From the NCBI RefSeq assembly GCF_900188385.1, contig NZ_FZOI01000010.1, forward strand, positions 62,001 to 126,000: 64,000 nucleotides of DNA. Reading direction: 5' to 3'. The notes under the pieces were generated by a model. The model was not told where the DNA came from and did no database searches. It saw only the letters and a list, made by a program, of their open reading frames with translations. How positions within the stretch are numbered: the first letter of the stretch is position 1; each line of letters starts with the position of its first letter. The position numbers and the translations under genes are program-made. Shown piece by piece: positions 51,195 to 59,893 of this stretch. The stretch is from Azospirillum sp. RU38E. Its GTDB lineage: Bacteria > Pseudomonadota > Alphaproteobacteria > Azospirillales > Azospirillaceae.

Positions 51195-53716
51195 GGAAGC
51201 GGCTGACATCTTCCCCCGCCCGCTGGCTGCTGGCAGCAGCCTTGCTGGACATGATGGATCTGGCTGGCGCCGCCCAGGCGCTGGCCGACAGCTCGGCCAC
51301 CGGCTATGGCGGCCCCGGCAATGTGCTGAACCCGCAGGGCCAGCTTTACAACCGGGGGCGTGACGTTAACGGCCTGTCCGTGCTGGATGATGTGACGCGC
51401 ACGCCCACCGGCCTGATGTACCCGTTGCCCTTCCTGACCCCGGAGATGAAGCAGAGCGAGGCCAACCCCGACTGGTGGGTGCTGCGCTGGGCGGAGGCCG
51501 GCTATATCGGCACCTTCGGCAAGAACAAGGGGGCGGCGGCGCTGAAGGAATATGGTGCCTGGAACAGTGGGCCGGTGCTGACCAGCATCGGCTTTGCGGC
51601 GGAGAACCGCAAAACCGCCCTGCATGTCTCAGCCCTGGGCCAGAATGTCGGGCGGGAGGATCAGTATTATCAGCTGGAAATCGGGCGCTATGGCGTGTTC
51701 AACACGCTCTGGTACTTTGATTCCATCCCCCACACCTATGCCACAACGGCCAAATCATTGTGGGATGGGGTGGGCAGCAACCGGCTGACCCTGAAACCGG
51801 GCCTGACACCGGGCAAATCCACCGCCGCCCAGGTCAATAATGTGGCGGCTGCCGCCGATGCGCTGACCTTGAAAATCACCCGCGAAAAGGCGGGCAACGC
51901 GCTGTCTTATACGGTGGATGAGAATACCGAGCTGTTCATGCGGGGCTCGGTGGAAATGCGTAACGGCACCCAGCCGATCAGCGCCACCTTTGGCTATCCG
52001 TTCCAGAACGGCGCCACCCAGATCGCCCTGCCGATCGATTACCAGACCTATGACATCACCGCCGGGGTTCGGTACAAGGAAAAGAATTTCCTGGCCAATT
52101 TCGCCTATGCCGGTTCCTTCTTCCATAATCAGAACCGGGAACTGGTCTGGGATAATCCGGGGCTGAATTCCATCAATGCGCCCGGCATGTATATCCCGCC
52201 GGTGGGCCGGCTAAGCCTGCCGCCGGACAATTATGCCCATAGTTTCAAGGGCGATGCGGCGCTGGTCCTCTCGCCTTCCTCCCGCCTGACGGGCAGCCTG
52301 TCTTATACGATGATGCGCCAGGATGATGATCTGCTGGCCCCGACCATCGGCAGCGGCATCATTGCCAGCGGGCGGGACAGCATCAATCTGGACCAGTGGA
52401 ACAGCACCGGCGCCCTGTCGCAGCCCTCTGCGAATGCCGCCATCAATGTTCTGAATTACATGGTGCAATATCAGTACACAGTCTCCCCCGATCTGGGCCT
52501 GTCGCTGGAAGCACGCGGCCGGAACGAGGAGAACCGCACCAATTACGTCGCCTTCAACCCGCAGACGGGCCAATATGGCTACATCGCGATTGATGGCGGG
52601 CTGGCCCCGTTCATCCCATCGCAAAGCGGCATCTATCGCCCCGATCAGGCCGGCAGCCGGGTGCAGATACGGAACATGCCGTTCGCCAATGATCGTTTGA
52701 CCCTGAAGGCCAAGGCCGATTACCGGCTGGACAAGCATCTGAAGCTGGACGTCTCCTACACCAACGATGCCGTCGACCATTCGGTACGGGAGGTGACGGA
52801 CAGCAACGATCATATTGGCCGCCTGCAAGTTTCCACCACCGGGTATGAATGGGGCACGGCGCGCCTGTCCTATGAATATGCACGGCGGACGGGCAGCGAT
52901 TATGTCTCCAACCCCTATGGCGCTTATTACTCCACCTCCCTGCCGGGTTACATCCCGGCAAGCTCTGCCGGTGATGTGGCCTGGGTGCTGTCGGACCTGC
53001 GGAAATTCGACATGGCCGACCGCACCCAGCATGTGGTGCGCGGCCAGAGCAATTATATCCTGAGCCCCCGCAGTGATCTGCAGGTGACCGGCAGCCTGAA
53101 GCTGACCGATTATGATGCAGCATATGGCCTGCGCTCCACCCGCGCCTGGGATGCCAGCACGGCCTATAGCTACCAGATGTCGGCGGCGACCAAGTTCACC
53201 AGCTTCCTGACCTATCAGAACCAGAACCGCGACGTTGCCAACATCAATGCCAGCGGCCAGGGCGTGACGGGGGAAGCCGGCGGCCGCGCCTATCCGCTGG
53301 CCAATGGCTGGACGGAGACGGTGGGGTCGGACATCTACACCGCCGGGCTGAACGGCCTGCATAGTTGGGGCGATTTCACCCTGAACCTGGATTATGTCTT
53401 CGCCCATGCCAAGACGGCGATGAATTACCGCTTCGCCAGCACCGAGGCGTTCTTCAATGTGATGAGTGCCGCGCAGGCCGGCAGCGGCTTCCCCGCCATC
53501 ACCTATAACAGCCATATGGTGAAGGCGGAGCTGCGGCATCAGTTGACCGAGACCGTCTCCTACCGCGTGTTTTACCGCTTCAACCAGGAACGGGTGGTGG
53601 ATTTCCACTATACCGGCCTGCAGGCGGGGACGACGGGGGACAACACCTATCTCGGCGTCCGGCCGGAGAATTACGCGGCGCAGACGGTTGGGTTCTTCGT
53701 ACAGTACACGTTCTGA
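51191..53716 (+). CDS. MtrB/PioB-family outer membrane porin
   Basis: An 841-residue beta-barrel that in this family sheaths the decahaem cytochrome to form a trans-outer-membrane electron conduit. It has a signal peptide (ARWLLAAALLDMMDLAGAAQALA), then WWVLRWAEAGYIGTFG and many alternating-residue strands (for example QYYQLEIGRYG, RYKEKNFLANFAYAGSFFHN) to the terminal VGFFVQYTF. The length is closer to PioB than to Shewanella MtrB, and I see no Cys in the mature chain, so the N-terminal CxxC of MtrB is absent. ATG at 51191 overlaps the cytochrome stop. No extracellular cytochrome or iron-sulfur partner gene follows. Confidence 0.92.
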   Translation: MRKRLTSSPARWLLAAALLDMMDLAGAAQALADSSATGYGGPGNVLNPQGQLYNRGRDVNGLSVLDDVTRTPTGLMYPLPFLTPEMKQSEANPDWWVLRWAEAGYIGTFGKNKGAAALKEYGAWNSGPVLTSIGFAAENRKTALHVSALGQNVGREDQYYQLEIGRYGVFNTLWYFDSIPHTYATTAKSLWDGVGSNRLTLKPGLTPGKSTAAQVNNVAAAADALTLKITREKAGNALSYTVDENTELFMRGSVEMRNGTQPISATFGYPFQNGATQIALPIDYQTYDITAGVRYKEKNFLANFAYAGSFFHNQNRELVWDNPGLNSINAPGMYIPPVGRLSLPPDNYAHSFKGDAALVLSPSSRLTGSLSYTMMRQDDDLLAPTIGSGIIASGRDSINLDQWNSTGALSQPSANAAINVLNYMVQYQYTVSPDLGLSLEARGRNEENRTNYVAFNPQTGQYGYIAIDGGLAPFIPSQSGIYRPDQAGSRVQIRNMPFANDRLTLKAKADYRLDKHLKLDVSYTNDAVDHSVREVTDSNDHIGRLQVSTTGYEWGTARLSYEYARRTGSDYVSNPYGAYYSTSLPGYIPASSAGDVAWVLSDLRKFDMADRTQHVVRGQSNYILSPRSDLQVTGSLKLTDYDAAYGLRSTRAWDASTAYSYQMSAATKFTSFLTYQNQNRDVANINASGQGVTGEAGGRAYPLANGWTETVGSDIYTAGLNGLHSWGDFTLNLDYVFAHAKTAMNYRFASTEAFFNVMSAAQAGSGFPAITYNSHMVKAELRHQLTETVSYRVFYRFNQERVVDFHYTGLQAGTTGDNTYLGVRPENYAAQTVGFFVQYTF

Positions 53717-53735
53717 GCGGGGAGTGGCCGCCCCT

Positions 53736-55091
53736 TCACCGCGACCGGGCGGCCAGCGCTTCCGGGCTGAAATAGGTTGCCGGGTGGGGGGCGGTCAGTT
53801 GGTAATGCTGCGGGGCCTCGTTGAAGGCGAAGGTGAAGGCATAACCGCCCAGTTCAAAATCATGCACGAACTGGCTGCCGATCACGACGGCCGGCACGTC
53901 CGGCATCAGATACATGGTCGCCTGACCGAATTTCCACAGCTTGCCATTTTCATCCCAGCCATCGGCATAGACAGCCATCCAGGTGTCTTCATCCAGATAA
54001 AGCCGGCGGCGTGGCACCACATCATGCGCGCCTTGGGCCAGCGTGCCTTCCACCACCCAGACCCGGTGCAGCTCGTACCGCAGCGCATCCGGGTTGGGGT
54101 GGTCCTTGCCCAGCACGCCGGACAGTGGCAGCGTATAGAGCCGGTTGTTATTATAGGGCACATACATCTCCGCCTTGCCGACCAGCTTGAAGCTGTAATG
54201 GTCCAGCGCGCCGAAGAAGATGTAATATTCATTCTGCGTCATATAGCCGGCGGCATTGGGGTCCGGCACGTCATAGGAAATGGGCGGGGCCTTGCGCACC
54301 CGCTTTTCCCCCGGCAACAGCCGCCAGGCCGCCAGTTCCCGCCGTTTGATATCCAGCGACTGCCAGTAAAGATATCCCTCCCCGATACGCGAGGCCGGGG
54401 CCGTCGCCAGCCGGATGCTTTTGAAGTAATAGCCGTCCAGATCGGCCGGCTTGGCAGCGGGATAGTAATAGGGGAAATCCGCAATCTCCCGATAGGCGCT
54501 GGTCAGTTCAACCGCGCCGCCCGCCGGCACCACATAGGTGCTGACCGTCAATTCCCGCGCCGGTCCCCAATAGGCCAGCAGATGGTTCCACACCGCCTGG
54601 AAGCCGTCCTTCGGGATGGGGAAGGGGATGCCACCAATGGCACCTTCCACCCCATATTGGATGCCGCCAGCCGCCGGGCGGGCGCTGGTGGCATTGCGGA
54701 AAATATTGTCATAGACCGCCTGCGGGGCCGCCGCCGTGCGGTGGCTGGGATAGATATCCATCCGGTAGCCGGGATGGGTTCGGAACAATTGTTTCGCCCC
54801 TTCCGGCAACCGGTCGGCATGGTCCTGCCAATTGGCGGTGGTGATGGAAAACAGCGGCTTTTCCCCGGCAAACGGATCGCGCCGGGGGCCGCTGGTCACG
54901 GCATAGGAGGGATCGACCAGCCCGCCGGTCCAGGCGGGGATGCTGCCATCCTTGTTGCCGGCCCGTTCCGCCCCCACGGGCGTCAGCGTGGTTTTCAGCG
55001 CCGCTGCTTCTTGTTCGGAAACCTGTGCCCAAGCAATGGCAGAGGGAAGGCTGACCAGCAGGATAATGGACAGGACAGCGAATATTCGCAT
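53736..55091 (-). CDS. DUF1329 periplasmic/outer-membrane-associated protein
   Basis: A 451-residue secreted protein. Signal peptide (MRIFAVLSIILLVSLPSAIAWA), then the DUF1329 pattern: LTPVGAERAGNKDGSIPAWTGG at the mature N-terminus, FPIPKDGFQAVWNHL around residue 150, then YDVPDPNAAG and LYLDEDTWMAVYADGWD toward the end. Proteins of this family are LolB-like and usually sit next to a DUF1302 protein, as here (divergent). They are often found with RND exporters. The function is not established. It converges with the MtrB/PioB gene with only 19 bases between them. Confidence 0.85.
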   Translation of the reverse strand: MRIFAVLSIILLVSLPSAIAWAQVSEQEAAALKTTLTPVGAERAGNKDGSIPAWTGGLVDPSYAVTSGPRRDPFAGEKPLFSITTANWQDHADRLPEGAKQLFRTHPGYRMDIYPSHRTAAAPQAVYDNIFRNATSARPAAGGIQYGVEGAIGGIPFPIPKDGFQAVWNHLLAYWGPARELTVSTYVVPAGGAVELTSAYREIADFPYYYPAAKPADLDGYYFKSIRLATAPASRIGEGYLYWQSLDIKRRELAAWRLLPGEKRVRKAPPISYDVPDPNAAGYMTQNEYYIFFGALDHYSFKLVGKAEMYVPYNNNRLYTLPLSGVLGKDHPNPDALRYELHRVWVVEGTLAQGAHDVVPRRRLYLDEDTWMAVYADGWDENGKLWKFGQATMYLMPDVPAVVIGSQFVHDFELGGYAFTFAFNEAPQHYQLTAPHPATYFSPEALAARSR

Positions 55092-55223
55092 AGGGTTCGG
55101 CACCGGACGCCCTGTTCTCCGGCGTGTAGGCCGCAACGGCCCGTTGCTCTTGCCGGTTCTGCCCATGCGGCCCGGCGGCGGCGTCGGGCCACAGGGCGGG
55201 GCGATCATTACCCAGGGTGGGAA

Positions 55224-56798
55224 GTGACACAAGTGGCAACTCATTTCCGCCCGTCTTTGTCCCGTCGGATCAGGCCGCTGCTGTTGGGCTGTGCCTGCCT
55301 GCTGCCGGGCGTGCCGGCGCTTGGGGGGGAAATCTACAGTGCCGACGGGCTGACCATCCGCTGGGACAATATGCTGCGCTATACGCTGGCCAGCCGCCTC
55401 AACAGCCAGGATGCGGCCCTGCTGGCGGATTTGAACTGGGATGATGGCGACCGCAATTTCAAACCGGGCCTGATCTCCAACCGGCTGGATCTGGTCTCTG
55501 CCCTGGATATGGCCAAGGCGGATTGGGGCATCCATGCCAGCGCCATGGCCTGGTATGACCGGGTTTACCGCCAGGGTACGGATGCCGCCCAACTGCCCGC
55601 CGGCAATGCCTCGACCGCCGCCCCCGGCCGCTTCGCCCCCGCCGTGGCCGACCTTTACGGCCGCCATGCCGAACTGCGCGAAGCCTTCGCCTATGGCAGC
55701 GTCACCCTGGCCGACATGCCGCTGACCCTGCGGGCCGGGCGGCAGACGCTGCTCTGGGGGGAGAGCCTGTTTTATGACGCCAACTCCATCGCCGCCTCCC
55801 AGGCCCCTGTCGATTACACCCGCCCCATCGGCACGCAGAGTGCCTATAGCAGCGATGCCTATCGCCCGGTGGGGCAGGTCGCCCTGACCCTGCAGCCGAC
55901 GGCCGATCTGTCCTTGTCCTTTTATCATCAGTTGGAATGGCGGCCGGCGCGGCTGTCGGGCAGCGGCACCTATTTCAGCTATCTGGATCAACTGGGGGCG
56001 GGTGGCGACCGGCTTTATATCGCGCCCGGCCGTTTTCTCTCCCGCGGGGCAGATGTCACCCCCTCGGCCAAGGGGCAATATGGTGCCTCCCTGCATATCC
56101 AGGCCGATGGGGTGGATTACGGACTCTATGCCCTGCGCTACAACGCCATGGACCCGCAATATCGCAGTTGGGTCCGCCCCGGCGCCACGGATGGCCGCGT
56201 CGGGCGCTATCAACTGGTCTATCCCGGCGGTATCCAGCTTTATGGCGCCAGTTTCAGCGCCGGCGCCGGGGAGGGCATGGTGTCCGGTGAACTGGCCTAT
56301 CGCCGTCATATGCCGCTCTATCTGGCCAGTTCCAGCTATGCCGATACCGCTGGCGATAATGCCTTTGTCACGGGGCAGACCCTGCATGGGCAATTATCGC
56401 TGACCACCCCGTTCGGCCGCACGGCGCTGTGGGACAGCGCCGACCTGAATGCGGAGGCCACGTTTGACGCCGTGCTGGACCATCAGCCCACACCGGTCAG
56501 CCCGCAATGGAAGCCGGTGGCATCCAAGCTGCGTGTGCTGTTCGAACCCCGCTATTTCCGGGTGCTGCCCAACCTGGACCTGACCGTGCCCATCGGGCTG
56601 GGCTATAATCTCACCGGGCAGAGCCTCAGCTACCGGGTGCAGAATGAAGGGGCGGGCGACCTGTTCCTGGGCGTCACCGCCACCTATCGTTCCGTCTGGA
56701 AGGCCAGCATCAGCCTGACTCATTTCATCGGCTCCCCCGCCCGGCAATGGCTGGCCGACCGGGATTATCTGGCATTCACCCTGGCGCGGACTTTCTGA
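55224..56798 (+). CDS. DUF1302 outer membrane protein
   Basis: A 524-residue predicted beta-barrel. The start is probably the GTG at 55224 (AGGGTGGGA upstream), giving a signal peptide with an Arg-rich start and RPLLLGCACLLPGVPALGG. The mature part begins IYSADGLTIRWDNMLRYTL, and LTLRAGRQTLLWGESLF around residue 180 is the DUF1302 hallmark. The chain ends in Phe. It is one base upstream of the ABC exporter, so the two form an operon. Together with the divergent DUF1329 gene it probably handles a hydrophobic compound at the outer membrane (inference). Confidence 0.83.
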   Translation: MTQVATHFRPSLSRRIRPLLLGCACLLPGVPALGGEIYSADGLTIRWDNMLRYTLASRLNSQDAALLADLNWDDGDRNFKPGLISNRLDLVSALDMAKADWGIHASAMAWYDRVYRQGTDAAQLPAGNASTAAPGRFAPAVADLYGRHAELREAFAYGSVTLADMPLTLRAGRQTLLWGESLFYDANSIAASQAPVDYTRPIGTQSAYSSDAYRPVGQVALTLQPTADLSLSFYHQLEWRPARLSGSGTYFSYLDQLGAGGDRLYIAPGRFLSRGADVTPSAKGQYGASLHIQADGVDYGLYALRYNAMDPQYRSWVRPGATDGRVGRYQLVYPGGIQLYGASFSAGAGEGMVSGELAYRRHMPLYLASSSYADTAGDNAFVTGQTLHGQLSLTTPFGRTALWDSADLNAEATFDAVLDHQPTPVSPQWKPVASKLRVLFEPRYFRVLPNLDLTVPIGLGYNLTGQSLSYRVQNEGAGDLFLGVTATYRSVWKASISLTHFIGSPARQWLADRDYLAFTLARTF

Positions 56799-56799
56799 G

Positions 56800-58542
56800 A
56801 TGCCGGATACAAGGGCGGCCATGCGGCTATGGGGGCGGCTGTTCGCCGATATCTGGCAGCAGTCGCGGGGCCGCCTGCTGGTCTGGGTGCTGGGCACCGG
56901 GCTGGTGACGGCGGGTACCCTGGCCCAGACCGAATTGCTGAAGCGCGTCGTCGACCGCGCCTTCGCCGCCAGCGTCTCCGGCGGGGAACTGGCGCTGCTG
57001 GCGGGGGCGGCCGTGCTGTTCGCCGCGCTGCGCGGTGTTGGCGGCTATGGGCAGATGATATCGCTCTCCGTGGCCGGCACGCGCGCCGTCTCCGCCTTGC
57101 AGAAACAGGTGGTGGCGCGGCTGATCGGGGCCGATCTGGCCTATCTTCAGGCCCGTGTCTCCACCGGCATTGTTGCCCAGGTGCAGCGGGATACGCTGCT
57201 GGTGCAGAATATGCTGGGGCCGGGGCTGGGGGCAGTGGGGCGCGATCTGGTCACCATGCTGGCCCTGGTCGGCTGGATGTTCTGGGTCGATTGGCGGTTA
57301 AGCCTGTTCACTTTCATGGCGCTGGCGCTGGGCGCCTTGCCGATCCGCCAGTTGGGCCGGCGTGCCGCCGCCCATTCCGCCACGCTGAATGCGGAAATTG
57401 TTCGCATGGCGGCGCGGCTGGGCCAGTTGCTGCAAGGCATCCGGCAGGTGAAGACCTACCGCATGGAAGGGCCGGAGGTGGCGCGCGCCTGGGCCGCCAT
57501 GGACCGCACCACCAATGCCTATGCCGGTGAAATCCATGTCCATGCGCTCTCCACCCCCTTGATGGAGCTGATTGGCGGCATCGGGCTGGCGGCGCTGATC
57601 CTGCTGGGCGGGGCGGGCCTGTCCGGTGCTGGGCCGGGGGCCGGCACGCTGGTGGCCTTTACCAGCGGCTTCGTCGCCATCTCCCTGGTGCTGCGCCGGC
57701 TGGCCGCTGCCATGGTGGCGCGGCGCAATGCCGATGCTGCCCTGGCCCGGCTGTTCGATCTGGCCGACACCGCCCCGGTGATCGCGCAGGCGGCCGACGC
57801 GGTTGACCTGCCCCGGCCGCAGGGGGCGATCCGCTTTGAACAGGTGAATTTTGGCTATGGGGACGGCCCGGCGACGCTGACCGGCCTCAGCCTTGATATC
57901 CCGCCGGGGGCCAAGGTGGGGCTGGTCGGTCGCTCGGGGGCCGGCAAATCCACCCTGCTGAACCTGATCCCGCGTTTCCATGATCCGGATGCCGGCCGTA
58001 TCCTGATCGATGGACAGGATATCAGGGGCGTCACCCTGTCCTCGCTGCGCCAGCATGTCACCCTGGTCAGCCAGGAAAGCGGCGTCTTTGACGATACGAT
58101 CCATGCCAACATCGCCTATGGCTGCCCCGGTGCCAGCCGGGATGCGGTGCGGATGGCCGCCCGGGCCGCCCTGCTGGATGAATTTATCGCCAGCCTGCCC
58201 GATGGCTATGACACGGCGGTGGGGGAGGGTGGGGCCCGGCTGTCGGGCGGCCAGCGCCAGCGGCTGGCATTGGCCCGCGCCATTTTGAAGGACGCCCCCA
58301 TCCTGCTGCTGGATGAGGCCACGGCCTCACTGGATTCGCTGACCGAACGGGCGGTGCAGGGCTTTCTGGACGGCTTCGCCCAGGGCCGCACGACGCTGGT
58401 TGTCGCCCACCGGCTGCATACGGTGAAGGATGCCGACCTGATCCTGGTGCTGGATCAGGGGCGTCTGGTCGAACAGGGCACGCATGACGCCTTGCTGGGC
58501 AAGCAAGGCATCTATGCAACCTTGTGGCAGGGGCAGCAATGA
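56800..58542 (+). CDS. ABC exporter, fused permease/ATPase (MsbA-like)
   Basis: A 580-residue half-transporter that works as a homodimer in the inner membrane. Six helices in residues about 20-310; ATPase domain from about 345 with Walker A GRSGAGKST, Q-loop VSQESGVFDD, signature LSGGQRQRLALARAIL, Walker B ILLLDEAT and the switch His in VVAHRLHT. Substrates of such exporters range from lipids to drugs and peptides. Linkage to DUF1302/DUF1329 genes suggests a lipid-like cargo, but this is not shown. Confidence 0.92.
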   Translation: MPDTRAAMRLWGRLFADIWQQSRGRLLVWVLGTGLVTAGTLAQTELLKRVVDRAFAASVSGGELALLAGAAVLFAALRGVGGYGQMISLSVAGTRAVSALQKQVVARLIGADLAYLQARVSTGIVAQVQRDTLLVQNMLGPGLGAVGRDLVTMLALVGWMFWVDWRLSLFTFMALALGALPIRQLGRRAAAHSATLNAEIVRMAARLGQLLQGIRQVKTYRMEGPEVARAWAAMDRTTNAYAGEIHVHALSTPLMELIGGIGLAALILLGGAGLSGAGPGAGTLVAFTSGFVAISLVLRRLAAAMVARRNADAALARLFDLADTAPVIAQAADAVDLPRPQGAIRFEQVNFGYGDGPATLTGLSLDIPPGAKVGLVGRSGAGKSTLLNLIPRFHDPDAGRILIDGQDIRGVTLSSLRQHVTLVSQESGVFDDTIHANIAYGCPGASRDAVRMAARAALLDEFIASLPDGYDTAVGEGGARLSGGQRQRLALARAILKDAPILLLDEATASLDSLTERAVQGFLDGFAQGRTTLVVAHRLHTVKDADLILVLDQGRLVEQGTHDALLGKQGIYATLWQGQQ

Positions 58543-58696
58543 TCGCTGCCTGAAATACGCATTCCCTGCCTTTACGCCACCATCACCATGGGATGGGGGG
58601 CGCTGCTGCCAGCCCGTGTTAAATAAAAGTAATGCAGGGCGAAAGATTTAGCGGCGTATGAAATCCCATAAGATTGTTTAAAAACCGGTGATCAAG

Positions 58697-59893
58697 ATGG
58701 CGAATGGGCGGCTCCGGCTTGGTGCCTGGGTGTTGGGCGGCGTTGCGGTGGTGGGGCTTCTGGGCTGGGTCATCCTGCATCGCCCGCCGGCGGCGGATGT
58801 CGGGCGCGGCCGTGCCGGCATGGTGCCTTCGGTGGTCGCCGCTCCGGTGACCAAGGGGGAACTGCCGGTCACCGTGCGCGCACTGGGCACCGTCACGCCG
58901 CTGTCGCGCATCACCGTCCGCCCGCAGCTTTCCGGCCAACTGGTGGAGGTTGGCTTCCAGGAAGGCCAGACGGTGAAGCTGGGCGACTTCCTGGCCCAGA
59001 TCGATCCCCGCCCCTATGAATTATCGCTCAGCCAGTATCAGGGCCAGTTGCAGCGCGATCAGGCGCTGCTGAAAAATGCCAAGCTGGATCTGGAGCGTTA
59101 CCGCGTGCTGGTGCAGCAGGACAGCATCGCCCGCCAGCAACTGACCGCCCAGGAAGCCCTGGTGCAGCAATATGAAGGCACAGTCGCCAGCGACATGGCC
59201 CAGATCAATACGGCCAAGCTGAACCTGACCTATGCCCGCATCACCGCCCCCGTCTCCGGTCGGGTCGGCCTGCGGGTGGTCGATCCCGGCAATTACGTCA
59301 CCACGGGTGATGCCAATGGCATCGTCACCATCACCCAGATGCAGCCGATGAGCATCATCTTCACCCTGCCGGAAGATCAGTTGCCAGCGGTGCGGGCGCA
59401 GTTGCACCAGGGTGCCACCCTGGCCGTCACCGCCTATGACCGGGCCGGCAAGACCAAGCTGGCCGAAGGCCGGCTGACCACGCTGGATAATGCCATCGAC
59501 ACCAGCACCGGCACGGTGAAGCTGCGTGCCAGCTTCGATAATGGGGACGAGGCCTTGTTCCCCAACCAGTTCGTCAATGTGGAAATGCGGGTGGAGACGC
59601 GGGCCGATGCCACGCTGATCCCCAGCGCCGCCCTGTTGCAGGGGGCGAAGGGGCCGTTCGTCTATGTGCTGGATGGGGAAAACAAGGTTTCCGTCCGGCC
59701 GGTGACCCCTGGTCCCGCCTTTGGCCAGCAGGTCGCCATCAATGCCGGGCTGGAACCGGGGGAAAAGGTGGTGACCGACGGTACCGACAAGCTGCGTGAT
59801 GGCATGGTGGCCAAGGTGGCGGGCGACCGTGCCGCCGCTGCTGACGGTGCACCGGGCCAGCACACGGGCCAGCACCAGGGGGCCGGCAAATGA
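58697..59893 (+). CDS. mdtA: RND efflux periplasmic adaptor MdtA
   Basis: A 398-residue membrane-fusion protein. One N-terminal anchor helix (about residues 8-25); lipoyl halves around [52 protein letters not shown] and [25 protein letters not shown], separated by an alpha-helical hairpin; then a beta-barrel and a membrane-proximal domain. The C-terminus is Gln/His/Gly-rich (GQHTGQHQG). ATG at 58697 or GTG at 58688 could be the start. It overlaps mdtB by 4 bp. The order mdtA, mdtB, mdtC is that of the E. coli multidrug/bile-salt efflux operon. Confidence 0.92.
   Translation: MANGRLRLGAWVLGGVAVVGLLGWVILHRPPAADVGRGRAGMVPSVVAAPVTKGELPVTVRALGTVTPLSRITVRPQLSGQLVEVGFQEGQTVKLGDFLAQIDPRPYELSLSQYQGQLQRDQALLKNAKLDLERYRVLVQQDSIARQQLTAQEALVQQYEGTVASDMAQINTAKLNLTYARITAPVSGRVGLRVVDPGNYVTTGDANGIVTITQMQPMSIIFTLPEDQLPAVRAQLHQGATLAVTAYDRAGKTKLAEGRLTTLDNAIDTSTGTVKLRASFDNGDEALFPNQFVNVEMRVETRADATLIPSAALLQGAKGPFVYVLDGENKVSVRPVTPGPAFGQQVAINAGLEPGEKVVTDGTDKLRDGMVAKVAGDRAAAADGAPGQHTGQHQGAGK

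Noticed and set aside
53736-56393. 885-codon minus-strand frame and 1036-codon plus-strand frame (53688-56798) as single large proteins
   Set aside because: Each is one real gene (DUF1329 or DUF1302) plus a long in-frame antisense extension through the other. Signal peptides at 55091 and 55224 set the true starts.
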